The notes: generated by a model not told the origin, from the letters alone. 64,000 bases of DNA from Corynebacterium vitaeruminis (GCF_001054325.1 NZ_JVVM01000016.1:1-64000); one strand, 5' to 3'. Shown: positions 45,259-54,852, counted from the stretch's first letter. A program made the numbers and translations.

Positions 45259-45501
45259 CTATTCAGCCTCCGCGATTGCTTCCAGGAGCTCATCATCATC
45301 GATCTCCCAGCAGGCGATTTCCTCATCATTGACCAAAATCACCGGCACGCGATCGCCAAATTCCATGGCCAAATCTGGGTCCGTATCGACATCTTCCACC
45401 TGGAACTGCGCATTTTGGCTTTGCACCAGTGGCTCGATCTGCGCAATTACGCGCGCACACGAGCCGCACGTCTTCCTACTCATCACCGTCACAGTCACCA
45501 T
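45259..45501 (-). CDS. Glutaredoxin-like protein
   Basis: An 80-residue thioredoxin-fold protein with a CGSC active site (residues 13-16), the cis-Pro in RVPVILVNDEE, and a highly acidic C terminus. The corresponding mycobacterial gene (Rv0508) also precedes hemA. In an organism using mycothiol rather than glutathione, the physiological reductant is uncertain. A 223 bp gap separates it from hemA. Confidence 0.85.
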   Translation of the reverse strand: MVTVTVMSRKTCGSCARVIAQIEPLVQSQNAQFQVEDVDTDPDLAMEFGDRVPVILVNDEEIACWEIDDDELLEAIAEAE

Positions 45502-45530
45502 AAGGGTCAGTCTAAAAGGTCGATCGTCTC

Positions 45531-45541
45531 GCTTTACGACG
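45531..45541 (+). repeat. GCTTNACGACG motif, intergenic copy
   Basis: GCTTTACGACG lies in the gap between the divergent glutaredoxin and HAD phosphatase genes. It belongs to the dispersed family described at 3229-3239. Confidence 0.75.
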
Positions 45542-45717
45542 CCCCCTTCTCCACCTTTTCCCGAAAAATGCGACTCTTCTTATCTGTGTCTGATCTGCTC
45601 CTTGTCTTTCGGCGCGCAGCTTCGCCTAAAGAGCGGATACTATTCAACAAGAGCTTCCGATTACGGATGTCGGTTGCATCTTTATTGGAAGACAATTGAA
45701 AGCCATCCGAAATCACT

Positions 45718-46824
45718 GTGGAAAGAGATTTTCGTGCCGTGAGTGAGTTCAGTGCCGACAACCGCTCCCCCTTCCCCATCGACATTCTGGGAGACCTTGC
45801 GTCTTCGCAGGGTAACGTCCGTAATTTTCTCGAGCAGGTAGCGCTCGCTCCGCTCAATGACGAAGCACAGGAGGAAGCTGGCGCTGCAGCGGCCGCCAAT
45901 GCACTGAAAGCACTCGGTGAGGTCTACGACGTCGGCGGCGAAGAGTTGGCTACTGGGTTCCGCAGTGTAGCCGGCGCCGAGGATGCCGCAGGCGGTGCGC
46001 GTGTGCTCTCTCAGCCCATTCCAGGTGTCGAACGCGATCAAGGTGCCGCCGCTTTCTTCGACGTGGACAACACCCTTGTCCAGGGCGCGTCAATCTTCCT
46101 ATTTGCCATGGGCTTGGTCGAGCGCGGATTCATCAAGAAGCGCGATTTGGCCGGCATGATTTGGAAGCAGCTGAAATTCCGAATCTCGGGTGCAGAAAAC
46201 GCCGCCGACGTGGCCAAGGCTCGCGAGCAGGCGCTGGAATTTTTCGCTGGCCACGACGTGAATGAGATGGTCAAGCTCGGCGAAGAGATTTTTGAAGAAA
46301 AGATCAGCGACCGCGTTTACCAGGGCACGCGCGATCTAGCGGAACTGCACATCCAGGCTGGCCAAGAGGTCTGGCTGGTCACCGCTACCCCGGTGCAGCT
46401 GGCTCAGGTTATCGCTAAGCGGATCGGTCTCACCGGTGCGCTCGGTACCGTTGCCGAGGTCAAAGACGGCAAGTTCACCGGCCGCCTGGTAGGCGATATT
46501 CTCCACGGCCCAGGTAAGAAGCATGCGGTTGCAGCTCTGGCGGCCTCATCCGGGTTGGACATGTCGCGCTGCACGGCATACTCGGATTCCGCCAACGATA
46601 TTCCCATGCTGTCCATGGTGGGCACCGCCGTGGCCATCAACCCGGATCGCAAACTGCGCCACTACGCCCAGGAAATGGGCTGGACTATCTACGACTACCG
46701 TCACTTCCGCTCCGCGACCTTTGCCACGATGCGGTGGCTCTCCATCGGAGCACTACTGGCAGGAGTTGTTGGGGGCGCGGGACTCGTCGGCAAGCGACTG
46801 TGGGACGCGAACAAGGAAAGCTAA
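45718..46824 (+). CDS. HAD-IB family phosphatase (SerB-like)
   Basis: A 368-residue protein. An N-terminal region of about 105 residues rich in Ala/Glu has no clear family. The HAD core starts at AAFFDVDNTLVQGAS (catalytic DxD), with motif II in VWLVTATP, the lysine in GKKHAVAAL and motif IV in AYSDSANDIPML. The C terminus has a hydrophobic helix (about residues 343-360) followed by a basic end, suggesting membrane anchoring. It corresponds to Rv0505c (SerB1). Phosphoserine is a possible but unproven substrate. Starts at GTG 45718. Confidence 0.82.
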   Translation: MERDFRAVSEFSADNRSPFPIDILGDLASSQGNVRNFLEQVALAPLNDEAQEEAGAAAAANALKALGEVYDVGGEELATGFRSVAGAEDAAGGARVLSQPIPGVERDQGAAAFFDVDNTLVQGASIFLFAMGLVERGFIKKRDLAGMIWKQLKFRISGAENAADVAKAREQALEFFAGHDVNEMVKLGEEIFEEKISDRVYQGTRDLAELHIQAGQEVWLVTATPVQLAQVIAKRIGLTGALGTVAEVKDGKFTGRLVGDILHGPGKKHAVAALAASSGLDMSRCTAYSDSANDIPMLSMVGTAVAINPDRKLRHYAQEMGWTIYDYRHFRSATFATMRWLSIGALLAGVVGGAGLVGKRLWDANKES

Positions 46825-46887
46825 GCGCTGCTAGGAGTACTTTTTGCTACTTATCCCGTACTCGGCAGCCCACCCCCCCCAACGGCG

Positions 46888-46923
46888 AAACCCGCCCGAT
46901 CTCAACGAGACTGGGCGGGTTTT
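46888..46923. terminator. Bidirectional rho-independent terminator
   Basis: AAACCCGCCC (46888-46897) pairs with GGGCGGGTTT (46913-46922) around a 15-nt loop. T residues follow on the plus strand and the arm begins with A residues that become T on the minus strand. It sits between the convergent HAD and bS22 genes and can serve both. Confidence 0.8.
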
Positions 46924-46987
46924 GCTGTCTAAAAACGTGTACGCGACGCAGCACGCGCGCTCCTGCGATAACGGCAGGAATGCTGGC

Positions 46988-47089
46988 TTACTTGCCGAGC
47001 TTACGACGCTGCACGCGGGTACGGCGAAGCATCTTGCGGTGCTTCTTCTTCGACATGCGCTTGCGACGCTTCTTAATGACGGAACCCAT
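46988..47089 (-). CDS. Ribosomal protein bS22-like (AURKAIP1/Cox24 domain)
   Basis: A 33-residue very basic protein reading [20 protein letters not shown] and ending [12 protein letters not shown]. It is almost the sequence expected for the small actinobacterial ribosomal protein (Rv0500B in M. tuberculosis) bound on the 30S subunit. It is too short for standard gene finding. The HTH gene upstream and proC beyond it keep the order seen in mycobacteria. A terminator lies 65 bp downstream. Confidence 0.93.
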   Translation of the reverse strand: MGSVIKKRRKRMSKKKHRKMLRRTRVQRRKLGK

Positions 47090-47332
47090 CGGCTCGACCT
47101 CGCTATTCGTTGACGGAAAATTCTTTTCTTGCACAATGGCGGCGTCTTCAATGCGGCCTTACAACCGCCGAGACGTCACGCCCTTTTTTTCCTTCCGCCT
47201 TCACAGCTTGATAGCTCATGGCTTGAAGACGATAGGAAACAGGGGCGCAGCATGACACCACGTACTAATCGGATTAATCATAGCGGGGACATATGCGTTC
47301 AGGTCAAACAGCCCCGCTTAAAGGCAGAAAAA

Positions 47333-47524
47333 TTAACCCGCGTTGTAGAAGGATGAGTCCAGGTATTCCTTGACTGCGGACTCATGGACGCGGAAAGAAC
47401 GACCAACGCGCACTGCCGGCAGCTCGCCAGCGTGAACCAGGCGGTAGACGGTCATCTTGGATACGCGCATGATGTCAGCAACTTCCGCAACAGTCAGAAA
47501 GGTGCCTTTATCTGCATTCTGCAT
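47333..47524 (-). CDS. Small HTH DNA-binding protein (BldC/excisionase type)
   Basis: A 63-residue MerR-like winged HTH: FLTVAEVADIMRVSKMTVYRL forms the helix-turn-helix and VGRSFRVHESAVKEYL the wing. It corresponds to Rv0500A and is a conserved neighbour of bS22 and proC. Proteins of this class (BldC) bind direct repeats cooperatively. Its targets here are unknown. In the leader, CTGCAGG/CCTGCAG (47557-47563 with 47572-47578) can fold around a GGAGGGGAA-containing loop on the minus strand. Confidence 0.88.
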   Translation of the reverse strand: MQNADKGTFLTVAEVADIMRVSKMTVYRLVHAGELPAVRVGRSFRVHESAVKEYLDSSFYNAG

Positions 47525-47608
47525 TAGTAACTATTCCCTTCAGCGCACGCGACGCGCTGCAGGCTTCCCCTCCTGCAGAAAATCGTGACACGCACGTGCT
47601 TTTCATAT

Positions 47609-47620
47609 CCTACCGGTAGG
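47609..47620. promoter_or_regulatory. 12 bp palindrome upstream of the HTH gene
   Basis: CCTACCGGTAGG is a perfect palindrome 85 bp before the HTH start. Read on the minus strand, TAGGAT within and next to it resembles a -10 hexamer, so it may be a promoter-overlapping operator. Confidence 0.35.
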
Positions 47621-47789
47621 CAAGGTGCCGGTGCGATTTTTGATAAAAAATAGGGGCATTGGCGAATGGTGTGACAGTTGTGACTAACCCATCGTCCCTG
47701 CGTATCGGATTAGCTACTGCCCCCTCGCCATTCCCAACGCCCCAAATATTGGGGTTACTTGTACACCCCGCGCTCACTCGGCGAAATGC

Positions 47790-48599
47790 TTATTTCCCCA
47801 TCTCGTTCGCCTTGTCGTAGCAAGCCTGCAGCGCGCGATGCACCGCGCGGCGAATGCCCTCCTCCTCGAAAACTCTGGTGGCCGCAGCCGTTGTACCACC
47901 CGGCGAGGTGACATCGGCACGCAACGCAGTCGGGTCAGCGCCCTCCTGCATCATCATCTCAGCCGCACCAGCAGCCGTGGCCGACGCGAGACGCTTAGCT
48001 TGATCACGCTTGAGGCCCAGATTCACACCGGCATCGGTCATCGCCTCGACGAACTGGAAGAAGTAAGCCGGACCAGATCCCGAGACTGCAGTGACTGCAG
48101 ACATCAGCGACTCATCAACAACCTCAACGCTGCCGACCTTCTCCAGCAGTCCGACAACCTCGTCTGTCTGGTTCTCCGTGACAAAGCGACCCGGCGCGAC
48201 TGCGCAGACACCCTTACCCACCAGCATCGGGGTATTCGGCATAACACGGATCACCGGAGTGCCGACAGCACAGACACCTTCCATCTTGTCCAACGTGATG
48301 CCAGCCGCCATCGACACCACAATGGTGTCGACCTCAGAGTCATCGAGCACGTCGGCGATTTTCTCGAGCATGTCGATAATCAGGTACGGCTTTACGCACA
48401 AGAACACCACGTCGGCACCGTCGACTGCGCCTACCGGGTCGTCGGTATCGACAATGCCGTAGGTCTCCTTCAGACCGGCCAGGCTCTCCTTGGTGCGTCC
48501 CACCACATAAATTGAGGAAGGCGAGACACCTCCGTCGATGAGACCACCGACGAGTGCGCCACCAATCTTTCCGCCACCAATTACAGCAATTCTTGTCAT
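47790..48599 (-). CDS. proC: Pyrroline-5-carboxylate reductase
   Basis: A 269-residue NAD(P)-dependent enzyme for the last step of proline synthesis. The Rossmann motif IAVIGGGKIGGALVGGLI is at residues 4-21, VIRVMPNTPMLVGKG near residue 120, and the C-terminal LRADVTSPGGTTAAATRVFE is the ProC signature. ATG 48599 begins the conserved region; the open frame extends upstream without similarity. Confidence 0.95.
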   Translation of the reverse strand: MTRIAVIGGGKIGGALVGGLIDGGVSPSSIYVVGRTKESLAGLKETYGIVDTDDPVGAVDGADVVFLCVKPYLIIDMLEKIADVLDDSEVDTIVVSMAAGITLDKMEGVCAVGTPVIRVMPNTPMLVGKGVCAVAPGRFVTENQTDEVVGLLEKVGSVEVVDESLMSAVTAVSGSGPAYFFQFVEAMTDAGVNLGLKRDQAKRLASATAAGAAEMMMQEGADPTALRADVTSPGGTTAAATRVFEEEGIRRAVHRALQACYDKANEMGK

Positions 48600-48699
48600 G
48601 GTGGCTAAGTGTGCCAAAACTGGCCCACACATGCTAATGCAGGAGCCGGAAAACTTCGCTTCCGCCCCCTGCATCAGGTGATGATTCTTTATTGCCCCA

Positions 48700-50007
48700 C
48701 TACAGCTGGAAAATAATCCAGGGGCCAAATGTCAGCGCCAAACCGACGAGACCAGCCAGCACCGGTGTTAGCTTGTCCTTCTCGCGGCGCACGTAGTTTG
48801 CAATTCCCGCGAAACCACCAGTGACCACCAGAGCCATGATGACAACCACAATCTTCGGCAGCGATGACCACGCCATGGTGAAGCCCAGGAACACCAACGC
48901 ACCGACAATTAGGCCCACGAAGACCTGGATCAGCAGCAAAGGCACCGAAAGGGAATTGTCCTCGGCGTAGTCTTCGCGCGCGGCGTCCTTGCTCTTGGAC
49001 TCTTCACGCTTTACGACGTCCCGAGACTGCGGCTTCTTCTCATCAGCGGCGGCCTCCGTCGGAGTGGCCTCGGCCGGTGTGGTCTCCGACGGTACATCCT
49101 CAGCCTGCTCAGCATCAGACGGCGCGCCCTCAGCCTGAGCGACTTCAGGAGCGACAGCGGCCGCTACTGCCGTCTCGGAAGCTGCAGCGGTATCGGTGTC
49201 GGTGTCGGTGTCATCCGATTCAACAGACGCTTCGGGCACTTCAGACGACTCGGGAGCTTCGCCGAGGTTGTCCTGGACAACCGGAATGGACGCAGTTGGA
49301 CGGTCGTCGTAGGCATTGGAACCGGTGAGGACTGCGCGAGCAACCGGGCCCGGCTCTCCAATCTTGCGCGAATCGTCAGCCATGTCACGCAGTTCGGTGA
49401 ATGTGTAGGTAATCTCCGAACGCTCGGAGTTAACCATGACCGGACGAGGCTCCATCGGGATTGCCAATGGCACTGCCGGAGCTGTCGGCTGCGCAGTTGG
49501 TGCGCTCTGTGCAGCTTGCTCCTGTTGCGGAGCTGCCGGAGCTGCCGGAGCTTCGGCCTCATCCTCTGCAACTTCGCCGTCAGCCTCAGCTACCTCTGGC
49601 TCATCCTCTTCCTGAACAGCAGCTTCGGCTTCCGCTTCAGCTTGAACCTCAGGCTCCGAAGAATCCGGCTCTTCGACAACTACCTCCGACCCGGCAGCGG
49701 TCTCCGGCTGTTCCGGGGCTTCTGTCTCCGGCTCGGTCGCCTGCGCTTCTTCGGCGGCATTGGCCGCAGCTTCGTCGGCAAGCAAATCGCTCGCCGTCGT
49801 CTGATCGTCGTCGGCGTTGGAAAGAGCGTGAGCACCACGTCGCGGTTCGTCAGCCTTTACGCGAGGGATTGAGCCGGTGAGTTCCTGAACGGACACACCG
49901 CCTTCTTCTAGGCTGCGACGACGGCGGCGCCGCGGTGGTTCAGAGGGGGCTCCCTCCTTCTGCCGCCGCGCCAGCAGTTCGGCAACGGTGAGCTTTTCCT
50001 CGCTCAT
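48700..50007 (-). CDS. Acidic low-complexity membrane protein
   Basis: A 435-residue protein. The N terminus MSEEKLTVAELLARRQKEG and a basic patch (PPRRRRRRSLEEGG) are followed by about 260 residues made mostly of Ala, Glu, Asp, Pro and Thr, including SDDTDTDTDTAA, encoded by a short GGTGTC-type repeat near 49190-49210. A Lys/Arg/Asp region precedes two or three membrane helices at the C terminus. It corresponds to Rv0497 in position. The long flexible acidic domain is probably cytoplasmic. Function unknown. Its ATG at 50007 lies 1 bp beyond the end of ppx (50009). Confidence 0.72.
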   Translation of the reverse strand: MSEEKLTVAELLARRQKEGAPSEPPRRRRRRSLEEGGVSVQELTGSIPRVKADEPRRGAHALSNADDDQTTASDLLADEAAANAAEEAQATEPETEAPEQPETAAGSEVVVEEPDSSEPEVQAEAEAEAAVQEEDEPEVAEADGEVAEDEAEAPAAPAAPQQEQAAQSAPTAQPTAPAVPLAIPMEPRPVMVNSERSEITYTFTELRDMADDSRKIGEPGPVARAVLTGSNAYDDRPTASIPVVQDNLGEAPESSEVPEASVESDDTDTDTDTAAASETAVAAAVAPEVAQAEGAPSDAEQAEDVPSETTPAEATPTEAAADEKKPQSRDVVKREESKSKDAAREDYAEDNSLSVPLLLIQVFVGLIVGALVFLGFTMAWSSLPKIVVVIMALVVTGGFAGIANYVRREKDKLTPVLAGLVGLALTFGPWIIFQL

Positions 50008-50008
50008 C

Positions 50009-50947
50009 TCAACCCTTTCCGTATAGGTCGCTGTCCAGTCGTCGGAAGATAATGCCCTCGCGCAGAGCCCAAGGACAAATCTCAACCTTCTCTAACCCCA
50101 ATGCTCGCATACTAGCCTCTGCGACGAGGGCACCCGCGACAATTTGGTGAGAACGATTCGCACTAACCCCCTCAAGTTCAGCACGGTCAGCGGCCGTCAT
50201 GCGCGAAATAAACGCAATCAGTTGGCGCAAACCAGCGGCAGTCAGGGTGCGCTTAACGCGCGGACCAGCAGCGGAAGGAGCTGCACCGGTCAGACGGGCG
50301 AGAGTACGGAAAGTCTTCGAGGTAGCGACAGCTAAGTCCGGGTCGCCAAGCGTGCGCAGATGACGAGCCGGCTCAGCGAGCTCAGCATCAATGTAATCCC
50401 GCAGCAAGTCAATCTTCTTGCGCTCCGGCGGATCGGTCTCGAACCACTCGTGAGTCAGACGACCAGCACCGAGCAGCAGCGAGTACGCAGCCTCCGGATC
50501 CTCATCGGTACCCGACGTCAGCTCGAGAGAACCACCACCGATATCCAGATTGATTAGACGACCAGCAGACCAGCCGTACCAGCGGCGCACTGCCAAAAAT
50601 GTCAGACGAGCCTCGTCCTCACCGGAGAGAATCTGCAGCTTAATGCCGGTTTCCTTCTCAACGTGGGCGAGAACCTCGTCCGCGTTTGCGGCATCGCGAA
50701 CAGCCGAAGTGGCGAAGCTAATCATCTCTTCGCACTTCATCTGCTCAACCAATTCCTTGGATTCAGCGACGTAGCCCGTTAGCTTGTCAATGCCCTTTTT
50801 GGACAGGTTGTTGTCCTTATCCAGGTACTCGACCAGCTTCATCGTCGACTTGGAATCGCTCATCGGAGTCGGATGTCCGCCCCGGCGGGCGTCCACCATC
50901 ACCAAGTGGACGGTATTACTACCTACATCTAATACACCTAATCTCAC
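50009..50947 (-). CDS. ppx: Ppx/GppA-family exopolyphosphatase
   Basis: A 312-residue ASKHA-fold phosphatase acting on polyphosphate or (p)ppGpp. [17 protein letters not shown] is the first phosphate loop, [15 protein letters not shown] the second, and [14 protein letters not shown] the third. It starts at GTG 50947. The short length fits the Ppx2-type actinobacterial enzymes rather than the two-domain E. coli form. It corresponds to Rv0496, near SenX3-RegX3 phosphate-responsive regulators. Confidence 0.9.
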   Translation of the reverse strand: MRLGVLDVGSNTVHLVMVDARRGGHPTPMSDSKSTMKLVEYLDKDNNLSKKGIDKLTGYVAESKELVEQMKCEEMISFATSAVRDAANADEVLAHVEKETGIKLQILSGEDEARLTFLAVRRWYGWSAGRLINLDIGGGSLELTSGTDEDPEAAYSLLLGAGRLTHEWFETDPPERKKIDLLRDYIDAELAEPARHLRTLGDPDLAVATSKTFRTLARLTGAAPSAAGPRVKRTLTAAGLRQLIAFISRMTAADRAELEGVSANRSHQIVAGALVAEASMRALGLEKVEICPWALREGIIFRRLDSDLYGKG

Positions 50948-50981
50948 TCTTAGTAGGTTAGACGGTCTACGGTGTATTGGT

Positions 50982-51914
50982 GTGAATCAACCCCACCCCC
51001 GTCCCGGTCGCGGACCGCAACCTTCCCCGGCGGAAGTCGCCTATGACTTTCCCCGAGAGTGGTTCGAGTTCGCCCACCCAGAGGACCCAGAACACATCAT
51101 CACCTGCGACCTAACCTGGCTGATGAGCTCCTACCAATGTGCCTTCGGCACCTCCGCTTGTCTGGGCATCGACTCCGCGAACGCGGATGTCGGATGCTGC
51201 GGCCATGGCGCCTTTATCACCGACGACGAAGACCGCGAGAGGGTTATTGACGTCGTACAGCGAATGGAAGGCGACTCCGCAGAGCCCCAGTGGTGGCAGA
51301 ACCGTCCCCAGCAGACGCTGAAGTGGCTCGCGACCTACGAGACCGACCCCGCGGAACCGTTGGAACCGTGGTTAGTGTGGGACGAGCTTGACGACGAAAA
51401 CGGAGAGCCTGAGCCGGCTCTGAAAACAAAGGTCGTGAAGAACGCCTGCATTTTTGCCAACCGTGAGGGGTGGCGAAATGGTGCGGGCTGTGCCATCCAC
51501 CAGTGGGCTATGGCCAACGACATCGACCCCGTGAAGGTCAAGCCGGATGTGTGCTGGCAGGTGCCGCTGCGTCGACTGGAGGACTGGGAAGAACGACCGG
51601 ACGGACAGGAGATTCTGCGCACAACTATTACTGAGTACGACCGACGCGCATGGGGCGATGGCGGCGAGGACTTTGAGTGGTTCTGCACGGGCGCGCCGGC
51701 CACGCATGCCGGTGGCGAGCCAATGTGGCGCACGCACAAATCGGAGCTGATTGAGCTCATCGGCGAAGAGTGCTACGAGATTCTGGCGGAGCACTGCCGG
51801 GCTCGTGAGGCAGCAGGCGCGGCCAAGGCCTTCGGACCGAGTGGCTACCCACTGCTGGCGATTCACCCGGCCACGCGCGCAGCGGCTGAGGGGCTGTCCC
51901 CAGACGAGGTTTAG
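50982..51914 (+). CDS. Conserved Cys-rich protein (YkgJ-like metal-binding pattern)
   Basis: A 310-residue protein from GTG 50982, corresponding to Rv0495c. Cysteines occur in [53 protein letters not shown] and WFCTG. The CxFxNR...GCAIH block resembles the cysteine motif of YkgJ-type zinc/iron-sulfur proteins, so a metal or Fe-S site is likely. No enzymatic assignment is possible. It is divergent from ppx, with 34 bp between the starts. Confidence 0.72.
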   Translation: MNQPHPRPGRGPQPSPAEVAYDFPREWFEFAHPEDPEHIITCDLTWLMSSYQCAFGTSACLGIDSANADVGCCGHGAFITDDEDRERVIDVVQRMEGDSAEPQWWQNRPQQTLKWLATYETDPAEPLEPWLVWDELDDENGEPEPALKTKVVKNACIFANREGWRNGAGCAIHQWAMANDIDPVKVKPDVCWQVPLRRLEDWEERPDGQEILRTTITEYDRRAWGDGGEDFEWFCTGAPATHAGGEPMWRTHKSELIELIGEECYEILAEHCRAREAAGAAKAFGPSGYPLLAIHPATRAAAEGLSPDEV

Positions 51915-51967
51915 CCTGGAGTTCGAACCTGGCCGCCGGCGCTAATCGTCTGCAGCAGTCGGCTGCG

Positions 51968-52663
51968 CTAGTCCTCGAACTTGTAACCCAAGCCGCGAAC
52001 GGTGACCAGGAACTCCGGCGAGGAAGGATTGCGCTCAATCTTGGAGCGCAGGCGCTTGATGTGCACGTCCAGCGTCTTGGTGTCGCCGACGTAGTCGGAG
52101 CCCCAGACGCGGTCGATGAGCTGGCCGCGGGTGAGCACACGACCGCGGTTGCGCAACAGGTACTCCAGCAGGTCGAACTCCTTGAGAGGCATTGCAACAT
52201 CTTCGCCGTCAACGGTGACAACGTGGCGCTCAACGTCCAGCACAACTGGGCCACCGCGCAAAACCTCTTCGTAGAGATCCTCGACATCGTCGGACTCTTC
52301 GTGGCGACCGCGGCGCAGCACAGCTCGGATGCGAGCAATGAGTTCGCGGGAGGAATACGGCTTGGTCACATAGTCATCCGCACCAATTTCCAAGCCCACG
52401 ACCTTGTCAATCTCGGTGTCACGAGCAGTGACCATGATAACCGGGACAGAGGACTTGAGGCGGATGTTCTTGCAGACCTCAGTGCCACTCATTCCTGGCA
52501 GCATGAGGTCCAGCAGCACAATGTCCGGTTCTGCCTTGGAGAATTCTGCCAGTGCTTCCTGACCGTCAGCGGCCATCCGCACCTCGAAGCCCTCGCGCTG
52601 CAGCAGAAACGCGAGCGGCTCCGCCAAAGCCGTCTCGTCTTCGACAATAAGTACCTCAGTCAC
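51968..52663 (-). CDS. regX3: Response regulator RegX3 (OmpR/PhoB family)
   Basis: A 231-residue regulator with receiver domain (phospho-acceptor Asp52 in LLDLMLPGMSG, acidic pocket Glu8-Asp9, Lys in YVTKPYSSREL) and an OmpR winged HTH (LKEFDLLEYLLRNRGRVLTR, RLRSKIE). Next to senX3 and gpm, it is the orthologue by position of RegX3, which controls phosphate-starvation responses. It starts 3 bp after senX3. Confidence 0.92.
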   Translation of the reverse strand: MTEVLIVEDETALAEPLAFLLQREGFEVRMAADGQEALAEFSKAEPDIVLLDLMLPGMSGTEVCKNIRLKSSVPVIMVTARDTEIDKVVGLEIGADDYVTKPYSSRELIARIRAVLRRGRHEESDDVEDLYEEVLRGGPVVLDVERHVVTVDGEDVAMPLKEFDLLEYLLRNRGRVLTRGQLIDRVWGSDYVGDTKTLDVHIKRLRSKIERNPSSPEFLVTVRGLGYKFED

Positions 52664-52666
52664 GGA

Positions 52667-53974
52667 TTACTTCATTCCTTCCTTGGAATCCTTGTTCCGG
52701 GAATCCTTATCCTTGCCACGGGTTTTGCCCGTACCACGCTGCGCGTTTTTCTTAGCTGCAAGTTTACCCGCAGGCGGGGTGTGCCCGATCGGCAAACGTG
52801 CAGATACATCGCCATCATTCGGCGCGGAACCGTTCTTTTCCATCAGCGGGAGCTCAATGGTGAAGGTCGATCCTGTGCCCAGCCGACTCCACAGCTTGAC
52901 GGTTCCCTTGTGGTTCGCTGCGACGTGCTTGACAATTGCCAAGCCCAAACCTGTTCCACCCGTTGCCCGCGAGCGCGCCTTGTCCGCGCGGAAAAAACGC
53001 TCGAAAATCCGCTTCTGGTTCGCCTGGGAAATGCCGATACCGCGGTCAGTTACGCGGATAGCAACGGTGTCGTTACCCTCCTTGACAGCAGTCACGGACA
53101 CGGGCGAGGCCTCTGGCGAGTAATTGATGGCATTCGAAATCAGATTGGATACCGCAGTAATTAGCAGACTGCGCTCACCTTCAACGACCAGGTCCGGGTC
53201 ACAGTCAACGGTGATCTCAATCCCCGCCTGCTCCGAGAGCATCTGATTACGACGCACTGCACCCTGGACAATATCTTCGACCTTCACCGGCGACATATCC
53301 GGCAAAGGCTCAGCGCCCTGCAGCTTCGACAGCGAGATGAGCTCCGTGATCATCGTCGACATCCGCTTGGACTCCTGCGTCAGGCTCTCACTAAAGTGAC
53401 GCACGGCAACCGGGTCGTCGGTAGCTTCATTTAGCGCCTCGACCAGAAGACTAATGGCTCCCACCGGGGTCTTGAGCTCGTGGGAAACGTTGGCCACAAA
53501 GTCACGTCGTGCGGCTTCCATGCGGGCCTGCTCGGAGACATCGGTCGCGTAAATCACCACAAAACGGTCATCCACCAGCGACAATGGAGTCAGCTGACAA
53601 CGGACAATCGTGTCCGGCGCTCCTGCCCGGCGCGACGGCAGCACCAGGGTCAGCTCCTCGTCCTCCTGCGAGTCAAATACCTTGACCGCGGCGTCCCAGC
53701 CCACATCATTCAGGTGACGCTCATAGACCAGCCCCAACTTGTGCGCCATGGAGTTCGACAAAATCAAATCACGCGAAATGTCAACGACCACCACGCCCGT
53801 TGGAGACTTCTGAATGGCCAGGTGCATGACCTGCGCCATGGTGGTTATTGAACTTTCCTCGTCGCTCTTCTGACGCCGAGCGGCGTTATAGGCGCCCGAG
53901 ACAGCTCCACCGAGAATCAGCACAGCTGCCATAACCGCAGCACCTAGTAGAGCAGCGATAATGATTTTTGACAC
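52667..53974 (-). CDS. senX3: Sensor histidine kinase SenX3
   Basis: A 435-residue kinase with one N-terminal membrane helix (residues 4-28), a PAS-like region (about 45-150), HisKA with FVANVSHELKTPVGAIS (His165), and HATPase motifs (N-box LISNAINYS, RVTDRGIGI, GGTGLGLAIVKH). The C-terminal tail is basic, rich in Lys and Arg. The single short anchor agrees with SenX3-type PhoR proteins that depend on Pst/PhoU for sensing. Confidence 0.92.
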   Translation of the reverse strand: MSKIIIAALLGAAVMAAVLILGGAVSGAYNAARRQKSDEESSITTMAQVMHLAIQKSPTGVVVVDISRDLILSNSMAHKLGLVYERHLNDVGWDAAVKVFDSQEDEELTLVLPSRRAGAPDTIVRCQLTPLSLVDDRFVVIYATDVSEQARMEAARRDFVANVSHELKTPVGAISLLVEALNEATDDPVAVRHFSESLTQESKRMSTMITELISLSKLQGAEPLPDMSPVKVEDIVQGAVRRNQMLSEQAGIEITVDCDPDLVVEGERSLLITAVSNLISNAINYSPEASPVSVTAVKEGNDTVAIRVTDRGIGISQANQKRIFERFFRADKARSRATGGTGLGLAIVKHVAANHKGTVKLWSRLGTGSTFTIELPLMEKNGSAPNDGDVSARLPIGHTPPAGKLAAKKNAQRGTGKTRGKDKDSRNKDSKEGMK

Positions 53975-54046
53975 GGGTCTTACCCTAAGCTCTTTTCACA
54001 GTCCGCGCGCGCTGAAAAATCATTGCGCTAGCTAGCTCTAAATAGA

Positions 54047-54069
54047 CCAAGGAGCACAGCCCACCTTGG
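54047..54069 (-). terminator. Weak hairpin after gpmA
   Basis: CCAAGG (54047-54052) pairs with CCTTGG (54064-54069) around an 11-nt loop. On the minus strand it is followed by TCTATTT. It lies 37 bp beyond the gpmA stop and could be a weak terminator before senX3. Confidence 0.35.
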
Positions 54070-54105
54070 CTGCGCCCCTTATCGACCTATCCATAACCTA
54101 CATAT

Positions 54106-54852
54106 TTACTTGTTACCCTGAGCAGCAACAGCAGCTGCACCTGCAGCTGCAGCTTCCGGATCCAGGTAGGTGCCACCCGGGTTCTGAACCTTGCCCTCAG
54201 CATCGAAATCGTAGACCAGCGGGATACCGGTCGGGATGTTCAGAGCGGCAATGTCCTCGTCCGAGATGTTATCCAGGTGCTTGACCAGTGCACGCAGCGA
54301 GTTACCGTGAGCTGCCACCATGACAGTCTCACCAGCCTTCAGACGCGGCAGGATTTCCTCTTCAAAGTAAGGAATGAAACGCTTGACGACGTCCAGGAGG
54401 CACTCCGTGCGCGGAACCTCATCCAGGTTGGCGTAACGCGGGTCATTGGCCTGCGAGAACTCGCTGTCATCCGACAGCTCCGGCGGCGGAGTGTCATAGG
54501 AACGACGCCAGGACATGAACTGATCCTCGCCGTACTTCTCCTTGGTCTCTGCCTTGTTCAGACCCTGCAGAGCACCGTAGTGGCGCTCGTTCAGACGCCA
54601 GTCACGGATAACCGGAATCCACACCAGGTCAGCGGTGTCCAGGGCAATGTGTGCAGTGTTAATTGCGCGACGCAGCAGCGACGTGTAGAGAACCTGCGGC
54701 TTCAGGCCTGCCTCTACGAGCATCTTACCGGCACGTACTGCCTCAGCGCGGCCCTTGTCGGTCAGTGCAACGTCGACCCAGCCCGTGAACTGGTTGGAGG
54801 CGTTCCACTCACTCTGGCCATGACGGACAAGAATCAGTTTTCCATTGCTCAT
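54106..54852 (-). CDS. gpmA: 2,3-bisphosphoglycerate-dependent phosphoglycerate mutase
   Basis: A 248-residue glycolytic mutase. The phospho-histidine motif [12 protein letters not shown] is at residues 6-17, the second histidine in [16 protein letters not shown], and [14 protein letters not shown] and [12 protein letters not shown] are dPGM signatures. It interconverts 3- and 2-phosphoglycerate. Order gpm - senX3 - regX3 as in mycobacteria. Confidence 0.96.
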   Translation of the reverse strand: MSNGKLILVRHGQSEWNASNQFTGWVDVALTDKGRAEAVRAGKMLVEAGLKPQVLYTSLLRRAINTAHIALDTADLVWIPVIRDWRLNERHYGALQGLNKAETKEKYGEDQFMSWRRSYDTPPPELSDDSEFSQANDPRYANLDEVPRTECLLDVVKRFIPYFEEEILPRLKAGETVMVAAHGNSLRALVKHLDNISDEDIAALNIPTGIPLVYDFDAEGKVQNPGGTYLDPEAAAAGAAAVAAQGNK

